Positions 7,009 through 13,857 of a stretch of DNA of 24,591 nt are shown here, piece after piece; the first letter of the stretch is position 1; every line of letters starts with the position of its first letter. The stretch covers positions 1 to 24,591 of the IMG/VR virus record IMGVR_UViG_3300034010_001077. One strand, 5' to 3'. Both the position numbers and the translations under genes were made by a program. The notes beneath the pieces were generated by a model. It ran no database searches, was not told where the DNA came from, and saw only the letters and a program-made list of their open reading frames with translations. Source of the stretch: a virus.

Positions 7009-8330
7009 GCAGCTGTGTCCCTACCCTTCGCAGTCTCCTCCAGCCGCTCTGTCCTCACCTGCCCGAAGGTCCGGCGATCGCCGTCGAGGATTGCGTCGCG
7101 TCCCGTGTCAGTCTGCCAGCGTTCGACGGCGACATCGATGTAGGCCGGGCTGATCTCCATCGCGAAAACGCGGCGACCGTTGGCCTCGCCCGCCATGATC
7201 TGCGAGCCGGAGCCGCAGAACGGCTCGTAACACAGGCCGCCCCGCGCCACATGCTGGCGCATCGGGATTCCGAAGGCGTCAAGCGGTTTCGGCGTCGGGT
7301 GGTCGGGCCGGTCGTCCTTGGCAAAGCTGGGCAGCGCCCATGTCGACGGCAGGGTTTCTTTGGCCACCTTCGGCGGACGGTTCGGACGGCGCCAGCCCAT
7401 GAAGCAGGGCTCGTGCTTCCAGAGGTAATGCGACCGGGTCAGAACTCCGCGGTCCTTCACCCAGATGATCTGCTGATGGACGAAGGCCCCGGCCTTTTCC
7501 CAGCAGGCCTCCAGCATCGCCTGGCGGCGGGAGGCGTGCCAGCAATACCACGCGGCGTCCTCGGCGATGGCCTCAGCCACAGCGGCGGCGATGAAACCGT
7601 CGTAGAGTTCGGCCCCTTGCGAACTGTCGTCCCATGTCACGCCGTAGGACTGCGACCAGTCTTTGTTCCGCGTCGGATGGTTCGAACCGTCGTAGTCGAC
7701 GAGATACGGTGGGTCGGTCGCGAACAGGATCGCCCGTTCGCCGTTCATCAGGCGGCGGACATCTGCGTGGTTGGTGCTGTCGCCGCAGAGCAGGCGGTGA
7801 TCGCCGAGGATCCACAGATCGCCGGTGCGCGAGGCCGGGTTGCGCGGCGGTTCGGGGATGGTCACCGGCGGCACCGAGCCCCCGGTGCCACCTTCTGCAC
7901 CGTCCCCCTCCGGCACGAAGGCCAGCAGTTTGTCCAACTCGCCGTCGGAGAAGCCGACCAGCGACAGGTCGAAGTCGTCGGCCAGCAGGTTCTGGATTTC
8001 CTCGGCGAGCAGAACTTCGTCCCATGGACTTTCAGCCAGCCGGTTGTCCGCGATGCGATAGGCCTGCCGCTGCGCCTCGGTCAGATGCCCGAGCACGATC
8101 ACCGGTGCTTCCGCAAGACCCAGCTGCGCCGCCGCCAGCACCCGGCCGTGGCCCGCGATCAACTCGCCGTCCTCGCCAACGAGGCAGGGCACGGTCCAGC
8201 CGAACTCGGCCATGCTGGCAGCGATCTTCGCAACCTGATCCGCCCCATGCATCTTGGCGTTCTTCGCGTAAGGCTGCAGGCGCGCAAGCGGCCACATCTC
8301 GATCCGATCCGGGGCAAAGCTCAGCGTCAT
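7005..8330 (-). CDS. ParB-domain DNA methyltransferase (N6-adenine/N4-cytosine)
   Basis: 441-aa protein. The N-terminal domain (about 1-130) is ParB/Srx-like, with GELIAGHGR (55-63) and an AYRIADNRLAE stretch. The methylase domain follows, with catalytic motif IV DPPY (206-209) and, near the C-terminus, the S-adenosylmethionine-binding motif EPFCGSG (369-375), so motif IV precedes motif I as in beta-class exocyclic amino methylases. Such enzymes are common phage orphan methylases that can protect the genome from host restriction; no partner nuclease is adjacent. I chose the ATG at 8330, where the ParB fold begins and GAGGAA stands upstream, over an in-frame start at 8438 that would translate the repeat-rich leader. 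It ends in an ATGA overlap with the membrane protein gene. Confidence 0.92.
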   Translation of the reverse strand: MTLSFAPDRIEMWPLARLQPYAKNAKMHGADQVAKIAASMAEFGWTVPCLVGEDGELIAGHGRVLAAAQLGLAEAPVIVLGHLTEAQRQAYRIADNRLAESPWDEVLLAEEIQNLLADDFDLSLVGFSDGELDKLLAFVPEGDGAEGGTGGSVPPVTIPEPPRNPASRTGDLWILGDHRLLCGDSTNHADVRRLMNGERAILFATDPPYLVDYDGSNHPTRNKDWSQSYGVTWDDSSQGAELYDGFIAAAVAEAIAEDAAWYCWHASRRQAMLEACWEKAGAFVHQQIIWVKDRGVLTRSHYLWKHEPCFMGWRRPNRPPKVAKETLPSTWALPSFAKDDRPDHPTPKPLDAFGIPMRQHVARGGLCYEPFCGSGSQIMAGEANGRRVFAMEISPAYIDVAVERWQTDTGRDAILDGDRRTFGQVRTERLEETAKGRDTAA

Positions 8331-8383
8331 CGTCAGGTCGTTCCTCGGATCAGGGTGGATACCCCTGGCTTCCGGACTCCGAG

Positions 8384-8432
8384 GTCCAGACTGGACTCCA
8401 AGCGGGGTCCAGCGGCCACCGGGGGTGTCCAG
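8384..8432. repeat. GTCCAG repeat cluster in the methylase leader
   Basis: GTCCAG occurs at 8384-8389, 8407-8412 and 8427-8432, with an inverted copy CTGGAC at 8391-8396, giving the small dyad GTCCAGACTGGAC. The cluster lies 54-102 bp upstream of the methylase start, a place suited to an operator. Whether it binds a protein is unknown. Confidence 0.5.
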
Positions 8433-8666
8433 CTTCAAGGGTTTGATTTTGCAGTGTTTCAGGCAGGTTCAGTCGACGCTGGCTTCCGGGTGGCTTCCCA
8501 AAATTCAAGGCCTGTCGCTAGCGATGTGCCGCGCTTCGCCCGCCAGCATACGAATATGGCCAGGAAGGAACCAGAAATCAGTGGGTTAGCGGGATGGATG
8601 CCGATTGGACCCCGCCCGGACCCCGGAAACCAAGCCGAAATCCAGCCGCATCCGCCCAAAAGCAAA

Positions 8667-8698
8667 GGGGAGAGCGAACCCTTCGGCGCACTCTCCCC
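8667..8698 (-). terminator. Intrinsic terminator of the early operon
   Basis: GGGGAGAG (8667-8674) and CTCTCCCC (8691-8698) form a perfect 8-bp stem with a 16-base loop. On the minus strand the stem is followed by TTTGCTTTTGG. It lies 73 bp after the stop of the last early gene (8771), so it probably ends that transcript. Confidence 0.7.
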
Positions 8699-8722
8699 AT
8701 CTTGCCTTTGGAATAGCACGAA

Positions 8723-8759
8723 CATGTTGCAGATGTCGAAGGGAAAAGTGTTGCAACAC
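8723..8759. promoter_or_regulatory. Paired TGTTGCA dyads just after the early operon
   Basis: A perfect 12-bp palindrome GTGTTGCAACAC (8748-8759) and an imperfect one ACATGTTGCAGATGT (8723-8737) share TGTTGCA, starting at 8749 and 8725, 24 bp apart. They sit between the DUF6362 stop and the terminator. This looks like a pair of binding sites for a dimeric regulator; no regulator is identified. Confidence 0.4.
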
Positions 8760-8770
8760 ATTGGAGTCGC

Positions 8771-9148
8771 TCACGCATTCAGTCGCGCCGCGATCTTGGT
8801 CAGCGCCAGCTGCCAGCGTCGCCAGGCGGTGGTGCGGTCGCAGCCCATCTCCCCGCTGATCTGCTTCCACGGCACACGAGCCGCGCGTGACCAGACCAGT
8901 TTCCGCTCGGCCTCCTCGATCCACAGCACCCAGTCCGAGGTCTGCTCCAGCCGCGTGATGGCAGCGGCCGATGGCCAGACCCGCATGGGCTCGGGTTCCA
9001 TCGCCGCGATCTCGCGACTGGTGCGGACGATCTGCGGCCAGGCGTTGAAGAACCCCTGCGCCTTCACGGGCGGCAGCTTGCGCAGGGTGCGGAACGCCTC
9101 CTCGAAATGATCGGCCACGCATTCGGCCGTCCAGATGCGGTCATCCAT
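8771..9148 (-). CDS. DUF6362 family HTH protein
   Basis: 125-aa protein starting MDDRIWTAECVADHFEEAFR and following the DUF6362 pattern: LRKLPPVKAQGFFNAWPQIV, then MEPEPMRVWPSAAAITRLEQ, then a C-terminal helix-turn-helix VPWKQISGEMGCDRTTAWRRW (21 residues, read as VPWKQISGEMG and CDRTTAWRRW). The last 45 residues resemble sigma-70 region 4, so DNA binding is likely. In phages and mobile elements of alphaproteobacteria such proteins sit among replication genes; the role is unproven. Its start overlaps the upstream 66-aa gene by eight bases, and it is the last gene of the early operon, 73 bp before a terminator. A late-gene activator role would be possible but is speculation. Confidence 0.88.
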   Translation of the reverse strand: MDDRIWTAECVADHFEEAFRTLRKLPPVKAQGFFNAWPQIVRTSREIAAMEPEPMRVWPSAAAITRLEQTSDWVLWIEEAERKLVWSRAARVPWKQISGEMGCDRTTAWRRWQLALTKIAARLNA

Positions 9149-9341
9149 GCCGGACCTCCTTTCCCATCGGGCGACGCCCGTAAAGTTTCTCGCCAAGCTG
9201 ACGGACCAGTTCGCGTTCCGGCCAGGTCAGCCGCAGATCGTCGGCCGAAACCGCCAGTACGCCCTGTTCGTGCCAACCCTCGCGCTTGACCTGCTCGGGG
9301 TCGCGGCGCTGGCCGCCGTAGCCGTGGGGATGCCACCTCAT
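9141..9341 (-). CDS. Small hypothetical protein (66 aa)
   Basis: Unrecognised small basic protein starting MRWHPHGYGGQRRDPEQVKR, with DDLRLTWPERELVRQLGEKL in its second half. It has no cysteine or membrane segment. The evidence for a real gene is its fit: the ATG overlaps the RuvC-like stop in an ATGA and the end overlaps the DUF6362 start by eight bases, leaving no gap. Confidence 0.75.
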   Translation of the reverse strand: MRWHPHGYGGQRRDPEQVKREGWHEQGVLAVSADDLRLTWPERELVRQLGEKLYGRRPMGKEVRHG

Positions 9342-9877
9342 GCGACACCCCCGTTCGTTGCGATGGCCCAGAGCAGAAGCGCGATGGCATCGGCCTCGTT
9401 GTCGTCGGCGGGGTTGAAGCCATGGGCCCGGGCAGCGGCGATCATCGCGTCCTTGTCGGCATTGCCCTTGCCGGTGGCGTGGCGCTTGATGGTGCCGACC
9501 GGGACGCCCTCGTAAGGCACGCCCCGCAGTTCGGCCCACGCGGTCAACGTGGCCATGAGCCCACCGTAGATGTGGCTGGCGTCGGTGCCCGCATGGCGGC
9601 GAACCTCTTCGAACCAGATGGTCGCGATGGGACCGGACAGACGGTCGAGTTCGCCTAGCCAGTTGGTGAAGCGGAGGTATCGCATGCCGCCCCCGTCGAA
9701 GCGGCCGGGACGGAAGCTCGCCGTGCCGCTGGTGATCAGACCGTCGTGGCCGCGCAGGGCCCATCCGGTGGTGGTGCCGAGATCAAGGGCGAGGATGCAG
9801 TGGTGGCTTGAACTGGTGACGGGCAGCAATTCAAACCTTGCGCTGTCGGATTTGGGGATCAGAGTCGTCGCAGCCAT
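9338..9877 (-). CDS. RuvC-like Holliday junction resolvase
   Basis: 179-aa protein with an RNase H-like fold signature: LALDLGTTTGWAL (Asp32) as strand 1, IWFEEVRRHAG with Glu90/Glu91, and a C-terminal ADDNEADAIALLLWA with Asp159 and Asp163. These acidic residues are the metal ligands of RuvC-type junction endonucleases. In a phage it would resolve branched DNA from replication and recombination before packaging. I chose the ATG at 9877, which has AGGAGA about seven bases upstream; the in-frame extension to 10072 runs through a repeat element and hairpins. The stop overlaps the next gene in an ATGA. Confidence 0.87.
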   Translation of the reverse strand: MAATTLIPKSDSARFELLPVTSSSHHCILALDLGTTTGWALRGHDGLITSGTASFRPGRFDGGGMRYLRFTNWLGELDRLSGPIATIWFEEVRRHAGTDASHIYGGLMATLTAWAELRGVPYEGVPVGTIKRHATGKGNADKDAMIAAARAHGFNPADDNEADAIALLLWAIATNGGVA

Positions 9878-9905
9878 GATGGCTCTCCTGTCTTGGGGGG
9901 CTGGT

Positions 9906-9975
9906 CCTGGTGGAAGACGACGGCGGTCATGTGCTTGGCGGTACGGGCCGCCGTCGTCGGATCGGAGGATGGGGG
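9906..9975 (-). promoter_or_regulatory. Repeated intergenic stem-loop element, copy C
   Basis: Third copy of an element also found at 17467-17536 and 18972-19040. On the plus strand it runs from CTGGTGGAAGACG to CGGATCGGAGGATGGGGG, with 46 bases between GGAAG and CGGATCGG exactly as in the 18972 copy. The interior forms a perfect 11-bp stem, GACGACGGCGG (9916-9926) with CCGCCGTCGTC (9948-9958), but with a different sequence from the other copies. It lies 29 bp upstream of the RuvC-like start and directly after the stop of the 76-aa ORF. Confidence 0.55.
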
Positions 9976-9980
9976 ACCTG

Positions 9981-10211
9981 TCAGGGCGGCCCGCGCGCCA
10001 GGCCCTTACGCATGGGATGAGTGGCCCACCCGAGGGTGGGGCCATCCCATACGTAGTATGGGGGTTCAGCACCTAACTGTTCGAGCCGAGTCAACACTTT
10101 GATTTTGTTGGGGAATAAGACTTCATGAAGTCTTCGGGCATGAGTTAGGGACCTAACTCTTATTTGCGCGTAACCCGTTGATTTCATTGAGTGCACAGTT
10201 GGCGCTGTCAT
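9981..10211 (-). CDS. Possible small protein (76 aa) after the primase-helicase
   Basis: Unrecognised ORF starting MTAPTVHSMKSTGYAQIRVR with LHEVLFPNKIKVLTRLEQLG in the middle. For it: the ATG lies five bases after the primase-helicase stop, a GAGG stands about ten bases upstream, and the repeat element at 9906-9975 follows its stop just as the other two copies follow gene stops. Against it: the region is AT-richer than its neighbours and packed with palindromes, and its C-terminal third is written by two hairpins (10025-10062). It may instead be a non-coding control or replication region. Confidence 0.45.
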   Translation of the reverse strand: MTAPTVHSMKSTGYAQIRVRSLTHARRLHEVLFPNKIKVLTRLEQLGAEPPYYVWDGPTLGWATHPMRKGLARGPP

Positions 10212-10241
10212 ATGAGTCAGGCCTCACTCATATGAGTTAGG
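10025..10241. repeat. Cluster of dyads and GAGTNAGG half-sites beside the primase gene
   Basis: Five dyads lie within 217 bp: CCCACCC/GGGTGGG (10025-10040), CCCATAC/GTATGGG (10046-10062), the perfect 18-bp AAGACTTCATGAAGTCTT (10117-10134), GAGTTAGGGACCTAACTC (10142-10159), and CATATGAGT/ACTCATATG (10209-10234). The half-site GAGTTAGG or a close variant occurs six times (10072 inverted and incomplete, 10142, 10152 inverted, 10214 as GAGTCAGG, 10222 inverted as CCTCACTC, 10234). The array spans the end of the primase-helicase gene. It looks like a multi-site operator or replication start region; which is not decided by the sequence. Confidence 0.6.
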
Positions 10242-12535
10242 TCGTCCTCGGACCCGTCCTGGTAGACCCAGACAGCCGGATTTTCGACCTGAAGGCTGAG
10301 CCCGGACTGCGGGCATTTGAAGTGGCTGGGCAGGACCGGACGGGCGGATGTGGTGACTTCGCCGGTGGCCGGATCGACCTCCTCGACGGGTAAACCGAAC
10401 TGCATGCCTTCGACGCAGAGATAGCCGAACCGGGACCGGGTGACGGGAAAGCCGAACCCTGATGGGTCGCGCAGGAACTTCACGAAGCCCTTGGTGGCGA
10501 GCACGCTCAGGCGTTCGCGGATGGTGTGCTTGCTGCCCAGACCACCCCGGTTCTCGAAGGTCTCAGCGAACTGCATGGCGGTGTAGAGCCGCTCGCCCGC
10601 CGCCTCATCGAGCAACATGCCGAGGATGACATCGTGCTTGCGCAGCCGTTCGGCATCGAACTTGGCCCCGACCTCCTTGCGCACCAGGCGCTCATTCATC
10701 GGGTTCAACTCGACCCAGCGCAACGCCACCTTGTCGATCAGCTTGCCTGGCAGCGCGGGGCCATTGCGCAACTCGATTTCCAGACGACGCTGGGTGCTGT
10801 CCTCGTCAGGCCGGTGCATGAGCAGACCCGAGGTGTAGAAGCCGCGAAGCGCGCTGGCGCCGGAGAGGGCGAGGAAGGGATCGTCCTTGACCTGATGCTT
10901 GGCCGCCTTGCGGGTGTGGTGGGCGAGGATCACGCCGGCGTCCGGATTGACCGCTTCGCGCAGAACCTCGACCCGGTCCTTCAGGAAGAACATCATGGCG
11001 GTGTTGTCGTTTTCGCCGCCGCCATCCGGGCCGCCATCGAAGAGGTTGCGGATTGGATCGATGACGATGATGTCGGGCGGTGCATCGGGGAATGCGGCCC
11101 GGATGGCCTCGGTGATGCGGGTGACGCCGTCGGCATCCAGCAGCAGCTTCAGCTTGGGCGTGGCGATGAAAGTGTCGCGTGCGGCGGCGATCACCCCGGG
11201 CGATAGGCTGATCTGCTGCATCCGTTCGCGCAGGTAGTGATACTGGATCTCCGCCTGCAGATAGAACACGCGCAGCGGCCGGGGTGGTGTGAAGCCGAGG
11301 AACGGTACCCCCGCGGCCATGTTGACAAGCCACGAGATCAGGAAGTCACTTTTGCCGACCTTGGGCGCGCCGCCCAACACCAGAAGCCCGCCCGGCGTCA
11401 GCACGCGAGGCGCGATGATGTCGTCGGGCATCGGGCTGTGATCATCCAGCAGCGCGCCAAGGCTGAAGGTTGGCAGCGGACTGGCGGGGGCGTTGGGGCG
11501 GGCAGCGCGAATGAGCGGCGGGCCGTTGCGCTTCACATGCAGTGCCCAGAGGCGTTCGGCCTCGGCCTGAAGCCGATCGAGCGGCCATTCGGGGCGCAGC
11601 ATGGCAGCGTTGTAGCCGCAGATCGCCTCCCAGCCTTCGGCAGGGTCAATGCGGCCATCGTGGACCAGGCGGATGTAATGCCCGATGGCGGCGCTTGCCC
11701 CCTGAAATCGCGACCAGTCATCCACTGCGCCTTCGCGTACCGGGGTGGTCAGCACGGCATCGACGCCCGGCTTGGAGACGGACAGCGGCGTGCTGGCCAT
11801 GCCTACGCCCGGCAGCGGTGGCATGTCGGCCACCCTTTCCGCGAAATCTGCCAGATCGACCTCGACCGGGTTGTGGTCGCGGATTTGCACCAGCCGCTGA
11901 TGGCCGTGCTTGTGATAGACCGTTCCCGCGACACGGATCGGCTGGTGCGCCGAGCGGAAATGGGTGTCGCCGCCGACCTTGATCGCGATGTCGCCACGCA
12001 GACGGCACAGCGTGGCCAGATCCTCGCCCGCGACGGGTTCGGTCAGTTTCCACCAGACATGCAACTTGGCCGCGCCCTCGGGCGTGCGACCGCCGCTTTC
12101 CACGATCAGGGTGGGCGTGCCGAGGTGGCTGACGATGTGATCCAGCTTGGCTGGAATGTCGCCTGCGTCGAGGTCGACCACGAGGGCCTGCATCTGCAGC
12201 ACATCGGCGGCACGGGCCTGACCTTGTTCAGCGACCGTGCCGGGGATGACATAGACGGCCGCCCCTTCACGATTGGCCCATGCCGCGAAGGTCGCCAGTT
12301 TTTCGCGGGCGGTACCATCGGCCGCGATCCAGATGTTGTGGGGCTTGCCGTCCCGGCCCTGACCCTTGTCGACGAAGCCGCGTAGCGGGATCAGCCCCTC
12401 GCACCAGCTGAACACGGTGTCGAGGAAGGTGGAAATCTGGTCGGGGTCAGGATCGCAGCCGAATGGATTTTCGGCGTGGGGACCACCGTTGAAATCCATC
12501 CACGGGTTGAAGTGCAGGATGCTGTCCTCGCTCAC
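10217..12535 (-). CDS. Primase-helicase fusion protein (RepB-like primase plus RepA-like ATPase)
   Basis: 772-aa replication protein. The N-terminal part (about 50-230) resembles the RepB-like/prim-pol primase fold, with ALVVDLDAGD (117-126) as the likely metal-binding motif and KLHVWWKLTEP following. The middle is a RecA-type RepA-like helicase: Walker A GGAPKVGKSD (388-397), a LQAEIQ stretch, Walker B IIVIDPI (489-495), and ILAHHTRK (536-543). The C-terminal 150 residues look like winged helices. The fusion suggests self-contained initiation of phage DNA synthesis. I chose the GTG at 12533-12535, because it overlaps the nuclease stop (GTGA) and is preceded by GGAGCG; an ATG at 12580 lies 45 bases inside the nuclease gene. 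The 3' end runs into the GAGTNAGG array. Confidence 0.88.
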   Translation of the reverse strand: MSEDSILHFNPWMDFNGGPHAENPFGCDPDPDQISTFLDTVFSWCEGLIPLRGFVDKGQGRDGKPHNIWIAADGTAREKLATFAAWANREGAAVYVIPGTVAEQGQARAADVLQMQALVVDLDAGDIPAKLDHIVSHLGTPTLIVESGGRTPEGAAKLHVWWKLTEPVAGEDLATLCRLRGDIAIKVGGDTHFRSAHQPIRVAGTVYHKHGHQRLVQIRDHNPVEVDLADFAERVADMPPLPGVGMASTPLSVSKPGVDAVLTTPVREGAVDDWSRFQGASAAIGHYIRLVHDGRIDPAEGWEAICGYNAAMLRPEWPLDRLQAEAERLWALHVKRNGPPLIRAARPNAPASPLPTFSLGALLDDHSPMPDDIIAPRVLTPGGLLVLGGAPKVGKSDFLISWLVNMAAGVPFLGFTPPRPLRVFYLQAEIQYHYLRERMQQISLSPGVIAAARDTFIATPKLKLLLDADGVTRITEAIRAAFPDAPPDIIVIDPIRNLFDGGPDGGGENDNTAMMFFLKDRVEVLREAVNPDAGVILAHHTRKAAKHQVKDDPFLALSGASALRGFYTSGLLMHRPDEDSTQRRLEIELRNGPALPGKLIDKVALRWVELNPMNERLVRKEVGAKFDAERLRKHDVILGMLLDEAAGERLYTAMQFAETFENRGGLGSKHTIRERLSVLATKGFVKFLRDPSGFGFPVTRSRFGYLCVEGMQFGLPVEEVDPATGEVTTSARPVLPSHFKCPQSGLSLQVENPAVWVYQDGSEDDLTHMSEA

Positions 12536-13302
12536 CGCTCCAGCCTCCAGCAGCGCGCGGCCCAAGGGCAGAAGCGGCATTCGAAGAAATCGGCGCTGGC
12601 GGCGATGCGCGGCAGCAATTCGCCCGCGTCGGTCGCCTGCAGGATCCGCACCCCGCGATCCGACATGCGCTGCGCGAGATCGGCATCGAAGGGCACCAGC
12701 TCGTGGTGCATCTCAGCCGTGTCCTTGTTGATCGCGGTGAACACGGCGGGCGCGGCGCTGATGCCTGGCACGCTGGATTCCATGTAGGCCTGATAGACGG
12801 CGATCTGCGCCGCATAGACCGGCTTGGCGTGGGTGACGCCGTCCTTGACGCAGGCCCGCCAGTTCTTGGCGTTCATTGTCTTGCATTCCCAGAGCGCGGG
12901 AACGGCGAGGCCGAAGCCTTCAGGCCCGGCGGCAATGATGCCATCGACATGGCCCCGGATGCGCCCGCCCGCGACGGAAAAGCCGAATTGGCCACCATCG
13001 GGCCGGTTGCCCTTCCGGGTGTAGAGGTCGAAGCCTGCGCCACGCAGCCAGGCGACCGCCAGATCCTCAAGCGCGTGTCCGATCGTAAAGATGCGTAGCG
13101 ATTGACCGCTGAAGTCCTGGCCCTCGTCTTTCGGCGTGGCCGTAAACTCGAATTGCAAGGCGCGTTCGCAGGCGTGGCCGAGGCGCGATCCGCCAAGATA
13201 GTCGCGGGGCGTGCGGGTCGCCTGATCGCCGGTCAGGGCCTGGTCGACGGCGTCGTTGACCCGGTCGGCGAAGCTGGGGCGGTGATTGAAATCCAGCTTC
13301 AA
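12532..13302 (-). CDS. Cas4/RecB-like PD-(D/E)XK nuclease with probable iron-sulfur cluster
   Basis: 256-aa nuclease. Core motifs in order: GHALED (His76, Glu79), RGHVDGII (Asp120), ALWECKT (Glu139, Lys141) and QIAVYQAYM (Gln166, Tyr170), the pattern of RecB/Cas4 nucleases. Cys45 near the N-terminus (LGHACER) and C-terminal Cys242, Cys245 and Cys251 (ECRFCPWAARC) have the arrangement that holds a 4Fe-4S cluster in Cas4 and AddB. With the Sak4-like ATPase and ssDNA-binding protein of the same operon it probably processes DNA ends for recombination. The start appears to be TTG at 13300-13302, overlapping the preceding stop (TTGA); no ATG lies nearby. No CRISPR array or other Cas gene is present. 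Confidence 0.88.
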   Translation of the reverse strand: MKLDFNHRPSFADRVNDAVDQALTGDQATRTPRDYLGGSRLGHACERALQFEFTATPKDEGQDFSGQSLRIFTIGHALEDLAVAWLRGAGFDLYTRKGNRPDGGQFGFSVAGGRIRGHVDGIIAAGPEGFGLAVPALWECKTMNAKNWRACVKDGVTHAKPVYAAQIAVYQAYMESSVPGISAAPAVFTAINKDTAEMHHELVPFDADLAQRMSDRGVRILQATDAGELLPRIAASADFFECRFCPWAARCWRLER

Positions 13303-13709
13303 AACGGCACCTCCGGCGCATTGGCTTTGGCGATGTCGGACATGGCCTCACGGAAACCCTCGACGGATTCCTCGATGAGGGCGCGGACCTGCGCCTCGGT
13401 CAGACCGGCCAGCGGGGTGGACCAACCGATCTCGTCCATCAGCAGGGCGATGCGTTTCATGGTGGCGGCGATGGCCGCGCGCTCTTCATCGGTCAGGTCA
13501 ACCATGGCCACACGCTCCCGCGCCAAACGCGTCCAGAAGCTTTGGCAAGACATCGAGCAGAACCAGACCGATGGCCGGGGCCGCTTCGACCGGTGCGGAT
13601 CGAACCAGCCAAAGCCACGGCTGGGTTGCCGGCAAACAGCACAGAGCGTTCCACGCGGATGCCAGAGCCGCCGCCGGTCCTCGGCCGTGATGATGGTGAT
13701 GGAGTCCAT
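13299..13709 (-). CDS. DUF6511 family protein with zinc-binding N-terminus
   Basis: 136-aa protein. The N-terminal half has CAVC (23-26), GFGWFDP and WFCSMSCQSFW, a four-cysteine zinc-ribbon pattern; the C-terminal half is MVDLTDEERAAIAATMKRIA, then LTEAQVRALIEESVEGFREA and a final EVPF. This two-part layout matches what I recall as DUF6511, found in replication regions of alphaproteobacterial phages; function unknown. A shorter start at Met69 would lose the zinc domain, so I kept the ATG at 13709. It overlaps the nuclease gene by four bases. Confidence 0.82.
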   Translation of the reverse strand: MDSITIITAEDRRRLWHPRGTLCAVCRQPSRGFGWFDPHRSKRPRPSVWFCSMSCQSFWTRLARERVAMVDLTDEERAAIAATMKRIALLMDEIGWSTPLAGLTEAQVRALIEESVEGFREAMSDIAKANAPEVPF

Positions 13710-13712
13710 GGG

Positions 13713-13835
13713 TCATGCCGCCTTACCTCTTTTCAATGCGCCTATGTCGGTGGGAAGCTGCTTGGGCGCAGGCGATGCGGGTATGGCTGTCATGCTGGCT
13801 GTTCCCGATGGCTCGGAGGGCTGAGCCGCCCGCAT
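13713..13835 (-). CDS. Possible 40-aa ORF downstream of the IS110 insertion
   Basis: Tentative small gene starting MRAAQPSEPSGTASMTAIPA and ending GALKRGKAA, with AAGGGCGGCG before the ATG and a stop three bases before the DUF6511 start. If the IS110 element is removed at its ATTACGC repeats, this ORF lies about 22 bp after the helicase stop, as expected in a compact operon. It could also be the tail of a longer gene cut by the insertion. No family is recognised. Confidence 0.35.
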   Translation of the reverse strand: MRAAQPSEPSGTASMTAIPASPAPKQLPTDIGALKRGKAA

Positions 13836-13857
13836 CGCCGCCCTTGATCGACCGCTG

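Larger units (their letters stand above)
8331..8770. other. 440-bp non-coding stretch between two minus-strand units
   Basis: I see no convincing gene here. It holds the methylase leader with GTCCAG repeats (8384-8432), a minus-strand terminator (8667-8698), and two TGTTGCA-containing dyads (8723-8759). Open frames across it have no family character and run through the terminator. It must hold the promoter of the methylase unit, probably in 8440-8660, but I could not pick one. Confidence 0.6.

Noticed and set aside
8459-8761. 100-aa minus-strand frame after the early operon
   Set aside because: It runs through the terminator and dyads, has no ribosome binding site worth the name, and resembles no family.
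6612-9110. 832-aa open frame on the plus strand
   Set aside because: It overlaps well-supported minus-strand genes (methylase, membrane protein, DUF6362) and the terminators; low-complexity Arg/Pro/Gly composition is typical of shadow frames.
9859-9930. 23-aa minus-strand leader-like ORF starting inside repeat element copy C
   Set aside because: The other two element copies do not keep an ATG or frame at this place, so a leader peptide is not supported.
12532-13302. CRISPR-associated Cas4
   Set aside because: No CRISPR repeats or other cas genes are present; the operon context points to phage recombination.
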